From positions 1 through 47,280 of the forward strand of contig JAEKLF010000059.1 of NCBI GenBank assembly GCA_019509985.1: a DNA stretch of 47,280 nt, read 5' to 3'. Below, one piece after another: positions 40,017 through 46,176 of the stretch. Below the pieces are notes generated by a model. That model did no database searches. It had not been told where the DNA came from and saw only the letters and a program-made list of their open reading frames with translations. The position numbers and the translations under genes are program-made. Each line of letters opens with the position of its first letter. Position 1 is the first letter of the stretch. The DNA is from Burkholderiales bacterium (lineage in GTDB: Bacteria; Pseudomonadota; Gammaproteobacteria; Burkholderiales; Burkholderiaceae_C).

Positions 40017-40585
40017 CGGCCCTGCGCGCGGATGCGCTTGACGAGGGCGGTCGTCGAGTAGCCGTCGACGAAGGGGATGGCGAGCGCCTCGCCGCCCCAG
40101 GAGCGCACCAGCCGGGTCTCTTCCAGCGTTTCCATGTCGTAGTCGCCGCCCTTGACGTAGAGCTGCGGCCGCACGCGCGCAAGCAGCGCGCAGGGCGTGG
40201 GCTCGTCGAAGAAGAGCACGGCGTCGACAGAGGCCAGCCCGGCCAGCACGAGGGCGCGGTCGACGTCGCGGTTCAACGGTCGGTCCGGCCCCTTGCCGAG
40301 GCCGCGTGCGGAGGCGTCGGAATTGACGGCGACGACGAGGCTGGCGCCTTGCTGGCGCGCCGCATGCAGGTAGGCCACGTGGCCGCGGTGCAGCACGTCG
40401 AACACCCCGTTGGTGAACACCAGCGGGCGGGCCAGCGTGGCCAGCCGTGCGGTCAACGCCGCGTCGTCCAGCGCGGCGGCGTCGATGAGCTTGTCTTCGA
40501 GGGAAGCAACCGGTTCACCCTTCGGTTTGCGCGCTGTCCCGCCAAGTGGGAGCTGAGCGCCTTCGGGCGCCCGTGCGGCGCTCAT
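40013..40585 (-). CDS. rfaE2: D-glycero-beta-D-manno-heptose 1-phosphate adenylyltransferase
   Basis: 190 residues. Nucleotidyltransferase domain with LVFTNGVFDVLHRGHVAYLH (the HxGH motif), VVAVNSDASARGLGKGP and YVKGGDYDMETLEE, ending in a YSTTALVKRI motif. It activates heptose-1-phosphate to ADP-heptose and corresponds to the C-terminal half of E. coli HldE, here a separate gene. The first ~28 residues (MSAARAPEGAQLPLGGTARK onward) are not part of the fold; the DNA there is palindromic and resembles a translated repeat. ATG 40585 overlaps the rfaE1 stop by 4 bases. A later start near the family N-terminus is not obvious, so the extension may be real. Confidence 0.93.
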   Translation of the reverse strand: MSAARAPEGAQLPLGGTARKPKGEPVASLEDKLIDAAALDDAALTARLATLARPLVFTNGVFDVLHRGHVAYLHAARQQGASLVVAVNSDASARGLGKGPDRPLNRDVDRALVLAGLASVDAVLFFDEPTPCALLARVRPQLYVKGGDYDMETLEETRLVRSWGGEALAIPFVDGYSTTALVKRIRAQGR

Positions 40586-41517
40586 GCCGCCAGCTCCTCG
40601 TAGCTGACCGTCGCCGTGCCGAACTTGCCGACGACGATGCCGCCGGCCTTGTTCGCCAGCCGCATGGCCTCGGGCAGCGCCACGCCGGCGCCGATCAGCA
40701 CGGCCAGTGCAGCAATCACCGTGTCGCCGGCACCGGTCACGTCGAAGACCTCGCGAGCGCGTGCCGGCTCGTGCGTGACACCGCTGGCGTCGAACAGCGT
40801 CATGCCGTCTTCCGAGCGCGTCAGCAGCACGGCACCGACGTCGATGTCGGCGCGCAGCGACTCGACCTTGGCGCGCAGCTCTTCTTCGCTCTTCCACGCG
40901 CCCGTCACCTGGGCCAGCTCGCCGCGGTTGGGCGTGATGACACTGGCGCCGGCATAGCGGCGGTAGTCGCTGCCCTTGGGGTCCACCAGCACCGGCTTGG
41001 CCGCGGCGCGGGCCATCGCCATCATGCGCGGGATGTGCGTGAGGCCGCCCTTGCCGTAGTCCGAGAACAGCACGACGTCGTGCTGCGGCAACTGCTCGGC
41101 GAAGGCCTCCAGCATCTCGCCCAGCGCCTCATGGTCGGGCTCGTTCTCGAAGTCGACGCGCAGCAGCTGCTGGGCGCGGCCGATGATGCGCAGCTTGACG
41201 ATGGTGTAGAGCTGTTTGTCCTCGCGCAGCACGGTCTCGATGTCGCGCTCATGCAGCAGCTCGCGCAGGCGGCGTGCCGGCTCGTCCTGGCCGACGACGG
41301 TCAGCAGCGTCGCGCGCGCACCCAGGGTGCGGATGTTCAGCGCCACGTTGGCGGCACCGCCCAGGCGCTCTTCCTCACGTTCGATGCGCACGACGGGGAC
41401 CGGCGCCTCGGGCGAGATGCGCTCGACGGCGCCGTGCCAGTAGCGGTCCAGCATGACGTCGCCAACGACGAGGATGCGCCGCGCGGCGAGCAGTTCGCGA
41501 CTGGGCAGGGCAGTCAT
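40582..41517 (-). CDS. rfaE1: D-glycero-beta-D-manno-heptose 7-phosphate kinase
   Basis: 311 residues, PfkB/ribokinase fold. The first signature is EEERLGGAANVALNIRTLGA and the second, with the catalytic Asp, is VFDVTGAGDTVIAALAVL. VLVDPKGSDYRRYAGASVIT is typical of RfaE domain I. It phosphorylates heptose-7-phosphate at C1. It equals the N-terminal half of E. coli HldE. ATG 41517 shares one base with the gmhA stop. The reaction order gmhA, rfaE1, rfaE2 matches the gene order apart from gmhB, which acts before the adenylyltransferase. Confidence 0.95.
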   Translation of the reverse strand: MTALPSRELLAARRILVVGDVMLDRYWHGAVERISPEAPVPVVRIEREEERLGGAANVALNIRTLGARATLLTVVGQDEPARRLRELLHERDIETVLREDKQLYTIVKLRIIGRAQQLLRVDFENEPDHEALGEMLEAFAEQLPQHDVVLFSDYGKGGLTHIPRMMAMARAAAKPVLVDPKGSDYRRYAGASVITPNRGELAQVTGAWKSEEELRAKVESLRADIDVGAVLLTRSEDGMTLFDASGVTHEPARAREVFDVTGAGDTVIAALAVLIGAGVALPEAMRLANKAGGIVVGKFGTATVSYEELAA

Positions 41518-42086
41518 CAAGCGAAACCCATCTCGGCCTCGATCAGCCCGCACAGCGTGTGGCCGATCAGCAGATGCGCCTCCTGGATGCGCGCGGTGAC
41601 GGCGTGCGGCACGATGATGCTGTCGTCGCACAGCACGCCCAGCTTGCCGCCATCGCGGCCCAGCAGGCCCAGCGTGTAGATGCCCATGGCCTTGGCGGCC
41701 TCGACGGCCTTCAGCACGTTGCCTGAGTTGCCCGAGGTCGAGATGGCGACCAGCCCATCACCGGCGCGGCCCAGGCCTTGCACCTGGCGCGCGAACACGT
41801 CGTCGAAGCTGTAGTCGTTGCCGATGCAGGTCAGCGCCGAGCTGTCGGTCGTGAGCGCCAGGCCGGCGAGCGGGCGGCGGTCCTTGATGAAACGCCCGGT
41901 CAGCTCGGAGGCCAGGTGCTGGCAGTCGGCCGCGGAGCCGCCATTGCCGCAGAACATCAGCTTGCCACCGGAGGCCAGCACGCCGGCCAGGCGTTGGCCC
42001 GCAGACACCACGCGAGGGTCCAGCGTACCCAGGATCTGCATCAACTGCAGGTGCTCGTCGAGATTGCGTAGGAACAGGGAATTCAT
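41517..42086 (-). CDS. gmhA: Sedoheptulose 7-phosphate isomerase
   Basis: 189 residues, SIS domain. MFCGNGGSAADCQHLASELT and FIKDRRPLAGLALTTDSSAL are GmhA signatures; AISTSGNSGNVLKAVEAAKA binds the sugar phosphate, and IQEAHLLIGHTLCGLIE holds the C-terminal active-site His. It converts sedoheptulose 7-phosphate to glycero-manno-heptose 7-phosphate, the first step of LPS heptose synthesis. ATG 42086 is the head of the operon; the frame continues to 42188 without similarity. The epimerase HldD is not in the window. Confidence 0.95.
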   Translation of the reverse strand: MNSLFLRNLDEHLQLMQILGTLDPRVVSAGQRLAGVLASGGKLMFCGNGGSAADCQHLASELTGRFIKDRRPLAGLALTTDSSALTCIGNDYSFDDVFARQVQGLGRAGDGLVAISTSGNSGNVLKAVEAAKAMGIYTLGLLGRDGGKLGVLCDDSIIVPHAVTARIQEAHLLIGHTLCGLIEAEMGFA

Positions 42087-42243
42087 GGGTAAACGGGAGG
42101 CTTTCGCCCGCCTGCAGACGGATGCGGCAAGTATCGGTGATGGGGCACGGGCCGTTTGCGGTTGACGGCGCCTCATGCCGCCGCTCACCCGAGCGTCTGG
42201 TGGCTCGCGCCCGAGCGGTGTACCCGGGCAGCGACCCGCCCGC
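42087..42243 (-). promoter_or_regulatory. Intergenic region between kdoO and gmhA
   Basis: 157 bases between two co-directional leftward genes. Two short GC-rich hairpins follow the kdoO stop: 42182-42195 (5-bp arms CGCTC/GAGCG) and 42203-42216 (GCTCG/CGAGC). Neither is followed by a T run, so termination is uncertain. The gmhA promoter probably lies in 42087-42180, but no convincing -35/-10 pair was found. Confidence 0.3.
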
Positions 42244-43107
42244 TCAGGTCAGCTTGCGCCCGAGCTGGCGCTCGAGGATGGCCAGCGGGTTGGCACTCGG
42301 GTCGACCTGGCGTTCGGCCGCGAGGTGCAGGGTCTGCTCCATCATGAACTGCCCGGACATGACGGCGTGGGCCGTCTGGTCGGAATAGCAGACCCAGGTC
42401 GAACCCGGTGGGAAGGGCATCGTGACCTGGGGACAGTCGCGCTGGTAGTCGAGGTCGCCCTTCATGCCGTCGTGCAGCTGCAGCATCAGGTGGTCGTACT
42501 CGGTACGCAGCGACTTGGTGACGTGCAGGGCCTTGAGCGCCTTGGCCTGCCAGGCCACATAGGGCTTGGCGCGCGGCACGAAGCGGCGGGCGATGTCCTC
42601 GAAGGCCTCGCCGACACGCCACACGCGCGGCTCACCGGCGGGGTTCAGGTTGGTGAAGACGCGCAGGATGCGCTCACCGCGATTGGGGCGCGACGGGAAG
42701 GCGTCGACATGCAGGCGGCGGTCGTCGGCGCGCCAGGACTGCACGCGGGATTCGACCTGCGCAGGGCGGTAGCTGGTGGGCGCCAGGCGCAGCGCGGGTT
42801 TGTAGGCCGGCGCGATGGCGTCGATGAGCGCGCAGGCCTGGCTGCGGAAGCGCCCGATCATTGCGGCCAGCCGCACCTGTTCCTCGCCCTGCACGGCCGC
42901 GCCGGCCAGCACGCCATCGTTGCGCAGGCTGATGTTGCGGGATTTCTCGTCGCGCACGTCGGGGCGCAGCAGCTTGGATTCGTCGGGCGTCAGCTCGAAG
43001 CGCAGCTCGGGGAAGTACAGCACCTTGCCGGCCTCCAGCGCCGACACCAGGCCCTGCAGCGGCTGCGACCAGTCGCGGCTGTCAACGGTGATGATGCGGT
43101 TATCCAT
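42244..43107 (-). CDS. kdoO: Kdo hydroxylase (KdoO family, Fe(II)/2-oxoglutarate dioxygenase)
   Basis: 287 residues. The metal-binding facial triad is visible: His133-x-Asp135 in DRRLHVDAFPSRPNRGERIL and a distal His, probably His247, in YSDQTAHAVMSGQFMMEQT. Other family blocks are KVLYFPELRFELTPDE and KSRNISLRNDGVLAGA near the N-terminus. KdoO converts the Kdo of Kdo2-lipid A to D-glycero-D-talo-oct-2-ulosonic acid (Ko), as in Burkholderia and Yersinia, hardening LPS. It needs iron and oxygen. The gene follows a glycosyltransferase gene and precedes gmhA, so it fits the LPS core cluster. Confidence 0.88.
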   Translation of the reverse strand: MDNRIITVDSRDWSQPLQGLVSALEAGKVLYFPELRFELTPDESKLLRPDVRDEKSRNISLRNDGVLAGAAVQGEEQVRLAAMIGRFRSQACALIDAIAPAYKPALRLAPTSYRPAQVESRVQSWRADDRRLHVDAFPSRPNRGERILRVFTNLNPAGEPRVWRVGEAFEDIARRFVPRAKPYVAWQAKALKALHVTKSLRTEYDHLMLQLHDGMKGDLDYQRDCPQVTMPFPPGSTWVCYSDQTAHAVMSGQFMMEQTLHLAAERQVDPSANPLAILERQLGRKLT

Positions 43108-43171
43108 GATCGGCCTCCAGCGTAGCTTGGGTTTCCCAGGCGCGCGGCGCGCCGCCGCCCCTCGCGCGGCT

Positions 43172-43242
43172 GCCGTGGAGCCGGCTCTGCGGGGCCACTG
43201 GCAGCGCCCCCTTGAGGGGGCCGGCGAAGCCGGTACGGGGTG
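43172..43242 (-). repeat. Burkholderiales-type GC palindromic repeat
   Basis: Between kdoO and the glycosyltransferase gene. It contains a perfect 10-bp palindrome GAGCCGGCTC (43178-43187), a hairpin GCCCCC/GGGGGC with a TTGA loop (43206-43221) and CCGGC/GCCGG with a GAA loop (43221-43233). It ends 3 bases before the glycosyltransferase stop codon, so on the transcribed strand it follows the gene directly. This C-rich/G-rich type is a familiar dispersed intergenic repeat in the order (general knowledge). It is unrelated in sequence to the three-hairpin element. Confidence 0.65.
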
Positions 43243-43245
43243 GTC

Positions 43246-43986
43246 TCATTCTCGCCAGTGGTCGGCGATCCAGCGCGCGGGGCGCGAGTGGCGCCAGTTG
43301 CCGCCTGAGTTGCCGACCAGCGCATCCGGCGGGTTCATGCTGCCGTGGAAGACCAGCACGCGTGCGCCGGCCGGGATGAAAGGATCGCGCCAGAAGCTTG
43401 TTGGCCAGACCGGCAGGCAGTGGTATTTGTAGCTTGCGCACCAGTCCTTGGGCCAGTAGCCGAGCTTGCCTTGGTCGTGCAGGAAATGGCTGAGGTATTC
43501 CTGCTCGTTGCGGTACTTGGCCCGCACCTCGTCCTGGTGGGAGATGAAGTTGGCCAGCACGTCGGCGTGGGCGCCGATGCGAAAGCGGTAGACCGAGGAG
43601 TTGCCAGTGACCCGCCAGGGGCGCTTCCAATCCTTGATGATGAGGAAGTCGCCCGGCACCGCGAAGAACTCGGTCAGGTCGCCGACGATGACGACGTCCA
43701 GGTCCAGGAACAGGGCCACCCCCTTCAGGCCGAACAGGTCGGCCTGGTAGGTGCCGAGCTTCTTCCAGCCACCGTCACGCTTGCCCTGCTGGGCGTGCGT
43801 CTCGGGCAGGGGCAGGCATTCGACCTCGGAGCGGATGCCCTGGGTGTCGTCGGTGAAGCAGACGAAGCGGAAGGGTCCGCGCAGGTGGCGCGCCGCCATG
43901 CCGTAGAGGCGGTTGACGTATTCGGGGCCGTATTTCGTGCCCCACTTCATGCAGACGATGAAGCGGTCTTCGCCCGCGCTGCTCAT
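43246..43986 (-). CDS. Putative GT-A type glycosyltransferase
   Basis: 246 residues. GT-A-like organisation: FIVCMKWGTKYGPEYVNRLY at the start, RFVCFTDDTQGI, a metal-binding DxD in GVALFLDLDVVIVGDL, and an acceptor region GNSSVYRFRIGAHADVLANF. The end VLVFHGSMNPPDAL resembles the HGxxKPW motif of GT8-like enzymes. It lies in the LPS region and probably adds a sugar to core or a related glycan; substrate unknown. Start ATG 43986 (MSSAGEDRF); an open frame to 44085 would run into the structured element at 44023-44149. Confidence 0.8.
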   Translation of the reverse strand: MSSAGEDRFIVCMKWGTKYGPEYVNRLYGMAARHLRGPFRFVCFTDDTQGIRSEVECLPLPETHAQQGKRDGGWKKLGTYQADLFGLKGVALFLDLDVVIVGDLTEFFAVPGDFLIIKDWKRPWRVTGNSSVYRFRIGAHADVLANFISHQDEVRAKYRNEQEYLSHFLHDQGKLGYWPKDWCASYKYHCLPVWPTSFWRDPFIPAGARVLVFHGSMNPPDALVGNSGGNWRHSRPARWIADHWRE

Positions 43987-44022
43987 TTCAATTGCTCCAT
44001 GTTCATCGCTCGCATCGGATTT

Positions 44023-44149
44023 GCGGGGCCGCTCCCAAGCCGGCCCGCGCTGGCGATGCTTGTGGCTCGATGCTGCAAGCATCACCGTCCCCCCCGGGGA
44101 CCGACCGGGCCTGCCGGCGTCCAGCCGGAGCAGGATCGGGCGAGGGGCT
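44023..44149 (-). repeat. Three-hairpin intergenic element, copy B
   Basis: Stems: 44026-44031 with 44041-44046 (identical to copy A, including the loop); 44052-44065 with 44073-44086 (14 positions, 11 Watson-Crick pairs plus wobbles or mismatches, loop CTCGATG as in A); 44087-44092 with 44096-44101 (GTCCCC/GGGGAC). The terminal block GGGCGAGGGG is at about 44138-44147. It lies 10 bases after the lapB stop (read leftward) and 36 bases before the glycosyltransferase start. The outer third (44102-44137) is the most diverged part, so the stems are the conserved portion. Confidence 0.85.
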
Positions 44150-44157
44150 GAAAGTCA

Positions 44158-45303
44158 TCAGCTGAGCTCCTCGACGGGTTGTGGCGGATAGCTGTCCCAG
44201 TTCAGACAACCGGGGCACTGCCAGAAGTAGTGGGCGGCCTCGAAGCCGCAGGCGGCGCAGCGGTAGCGCTGCAGCGGCTTGGTGGCTTTCTCGAGGGCGC
44301 GGATCATGCCCTGGGCCTCGGCCTCGGGCAGCTGCGGCGCATTGAGCTTGAGCAGGTCGGTGGCGGCGGACAGCACGGGCTGTTCGCGCAGATGGGCGGT
44401 CAGGCGCTCGCGTTGCGGGCCGGGTTGCAGGCTGGCGAGCGCGCGCAGCAACTGCATGCTGGGCGCGCGCAGGTATTGCTCGGTGAGCAATGCGACAGCG
44501 CGCTCGGGCTGGCCCAGGGCCTTGGCCGCGGCGGCGCAGTCGGCGGCGACGAGGTTGAAGGCCGGCGGGTTGGCCGCCAGCAGGTGTGTGAACGCGGCCA
44601 GCGCCGCTTCGGGCTGGCCGGCCTTCAGCAGCAGCTGGCCTTGCAGCACGTAGGCGCGGGCGCCCTCGGGCGCGCGGCGCCGGGCCTGGCCGAGCAGCTC
44701 CTGGGCGAGGTCGGCATGGCCATGGCCTTGGGCCAGCAGGGCCTGTTCGCAAAGGTAGTGGGCGATGCGGCCGGAGAACGAGCCCGTGCCGGCTGCCTCC
44801 AGCTCGGCCGCGACCTCGGCCGCTTTCGCCCAGTCGCGCGAGCGCTCGTACAACGACAGCAGCGCCAGGCGTGCCTCGCGCTCGAAGGCGGTGCCGCGCA
44901 GCTCGGCGTAGGCGGCCTCGGCGCGGTCGAACAGGCCCGCCTTGAAGAAGTCCTGGGCCAGCTCGTGCTGGGCGCGGTCGCGGTCGGTCCGGGGCAGGTC
45001 GCCGCGGCGCAGCAGGTGCTCGTGCACGCGCACGGCGCGCTCCGTCTCGCCGCGGCGGCGGAACAGGCTGCCGAGGGCGAAATGCAGTTCGGAGGTGTCG
45101 GGGTCGTTCTGGACGGCTTCGATGAAGGCGTCGATGGCCTTGTCCTGCTGTTCGTTCAGCAGCAGGTTCAGGCCTTTGAAATAGGCCTTGGGCGAATCAC
45201 GCTGTTCCAGCTTCCACTGGCGCGAATCGAGCTTGGAGGCCAGCCAGCCGAGCACGAAGACGACGGGCAGGACGAAGAGCAGCCAGCGCGGATCAAACTC
45301 CAT
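44158..45303 (-). CDS. lapB: Lipopolysaccharide assembly protein LapB
   Basis: 381 residues (E. coli 389). N-terminal membrane helix WLLFVLPVVFVLGWLASKL, then QRDSPKAYFKGLNLLLNEQQ and a series of TPR repeats (for example SELHFALGSLFRRRGETERA), and a C-terminal rubredoxin-like zinc site with CAACGF and CPGC. LapB recruits LpxC for degradation by FtsH and so limits LPS synthesis. ATG 45303 overlaps the end of lapA by 11 bases. Downstream are LPS core genes, consistent with its role. Confidence 0.95.
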   Translation of the reverse strand: MEFDPRWLLFVLPVVFVLGWLASKLDSRQWKLEQRDSPKAYFKGLNLLLNEQQDKAIDAFIEAVQNDPDTSELHFALGSLFRRRGETERAVRVHEHLLRRGDLPRTDRDRAQHELAQDFFKAGLFDRAEAAYAELRGTAFEREARLALLSLYERSRDWAKAAEVAAELEAAGTGSFSGRIAHYLCEQALLAQGHGHADLAQELLGQARRRAPEGARAYVLQGQLLLKAGQPEAALAAFTHLLAANPPAFNLVAADCAAAAKALGQPERAVALLTEQYLRAPSMQLLRALASLQPGPQRERLTAHLREQPVLSAATDLLKLNAPQLPEAEAQGMIRALEKATKPLQRYRCAACGFEAAHYFWQCPGCLNWDSYPPQPVEELS

Positions 45304-45592
45304 CTTGGTGGGCAGCGAAAGGAACGGCGGGCGCTTCGGGCGCCGGAATGGGCTCGGCGGACAGGGGTTCCGCACGCTGGGCGGCGCGGCGGTGGCGCCA
45401 CCAGGCGGGCACCATGGCCAGCACGCCGAAGGCGGCGCCGAAGCCGAAGGCCAGCAGCACGATGATGACCTGGGGAGCGCGCCATTCGTGGCCGAAGAAC
45501 CAGCGCACGACGGCCTCGTGGCTGTTGTTCAGCGCAAAGGCGAACAGTGTGAAGAAGAGCAGGGCCCGCAGGAGCCAGACAAGGGTGCGCAT
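45293..45592 (-). CDS. lapA: Lipopolysaccharide assembly protein LapA (DUF1049)
   Basis: 99 residues with two membrane helices: WLLRALLFFTLFAFALNNS, then a short FFGHEWRAPQ loop, then VIIVLLAFGFGAAFGVLAMV, followed by a basic WWRHRRAAQR stretch and a Pro/Ala-rich tail. This is the DUF1049/LapA layout, and the overlap with lapB is the usual partnership. It starts 40 bases after the structured element copy C, which separates it from ihfB. Confidence 0.92.
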   Translation of the reverse strand: MRTLVWLLRALLFFTLFAFALNNSHEAVVRWFFGHEWRAPQVIIVLLAFGFGAAFGVLAMVPAWWRHRRAAQRAEPLSAEPIPAPEAPAVPFAAHQDGV

Positions 45593-45631
45593 GGCCAGAG
45601 ATTTTGGCTCAGAGCCTGGGATAGTCGAATT

Positions 45632-45768
45632 CCGGGCCGAGCGCTGGGCCGCTCCCGAGCCGGCCCGTCGTGGCGATGCGCTTGCGGTTCAATGCCGCAA
45701 GCATCGCCGTCCCCTCGGGGGACCGGTCAGACGCACCGCGTTCAGCAGCGTGCGGCTGGACGAGGGGC
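45632..45768 (-). repeat. Three-hairpin intergenic element, copy C
   Basis: Stems: 45646-45651 with 45661-45666; 45672-45687 with 45695-45708 (14 bp with a 2-base bulge, loop TTCAATG); 45709-45714 with 45718-45723 (GTCCCC/GGGGAC). Compared with copy A, the main stem has T-A where A has C-G, and the small stem has G-C where A has A-T, so both arms changed together. The terminal block (GACGAGGGG) ends 2 bases from the ihfB stop; 39 bases remain to the lapA start. Confidence 0.85.
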
Positions 45769-45769
45769 A

Positions 45770-46066
45770 TCATTCCGTCACCGGCAGATGCTTGTCGACC
45801 GCCTCGCGCAGCGCCTTGCCGGGCTTGAAGTGAGGCGCCAGCTTCTCGGGGATCATGACTTGCTCGCCGCTGCGCGGATTGCGGCCCACGCGGGGCGGGC
45901 GGCGGCTGATCGAGAAGCTGCCGAAGCCGCGGATCTCGATGCGGTGCCCGCGCGCGAGGGCATCGCTCATCGCGTCGAGGATGGTCTTGACGGCGAACTC
46001 GGTGTCGCGTTGGGTCAATTGGCCAAAGCGTTCGGCGAGCACGGCGACGAGGTCGGAGCGGGTCAT
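45770..46066 (-). CDS. ihfB: Integration host factor subunit beta
   Basis: 98 residues, HU/IHF fold. It starts [17 protein letters not shown]; the DNA-intercalating arm region is [20 protein letters not shown], with [20 protein letters not shown] after it. IHF-beta pairs with IHF-alpha to bend DNA at specific sites. The position right after rpsA is the common proteobacterial order. The start ATG 46066 matches the family N-terminus; the frame runs back to 46168 across a terminator-like hairpin, so the longer form is rejected. Confidence 0.96.
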   Translation of the reverse strand: MTRSDLVAVLAERFGQLTQRDTEFAVKTILDAMSDALARGHRIEIRGFGSFSISRRPPRVGRNPRSGEQVMIPEKLAPHFKPGKALREAVDKHLPVTE

Positions 46067-46091
46067 GACGGAGCGGCTTTGCGGGATTCGG

Positions 46092-46128
46092 AATTGAAAC
46101 AGGCCCGCTGGCGAGGCCGGCGAGCCTG
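46092..46128 (-). terminator. Probable intrinsic terminator upstream of ihfB
   Basis: On the minus strand a 13-position stem (46128-46116 with 46112-46100; one G-T wobble and one mismatch, 3-base loop) is followed by TTTCAATT at 46099-46092. Strong GC stem plus U-rich tail is the form of an intrinsic terminator for the rpsA transcript. It ends 26 bases before the ihfB start, so ihfB would depend on read-through or on a promoter in between. Confidence 0.5.
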
Positions 46129-46139
46129 TGGGGAGCATA

Positions 46140-46161
46140 CCCGGCCTCAACAGAGGCCGGG
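46140..46161 (-). terminator. Perfect 9-bp hairpin after rpsA
   Basis: CCCGGCCTC and GAGGCCGGG flank a TGTT loop (minus strand), starting 15 bases after the rpsA stop. It is followed by TATGCTCCCC, not a T run, so it may act as a 3'-end stabiliser or as the first part of a tandem terminator with the hairpin at 46100-46128. Confidence 0.45.
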
Positions 46162-46176
46162 CGGTCAACCGAGGGC

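Noticed and set aside
40013..41517. Split rfaE as a broken bifunctional hldE
   Set aside because: Separate rfaE1 and rfaE2 genes, each complete and with its own start in an ATGA overlap, are normal in betaproteobacteria.
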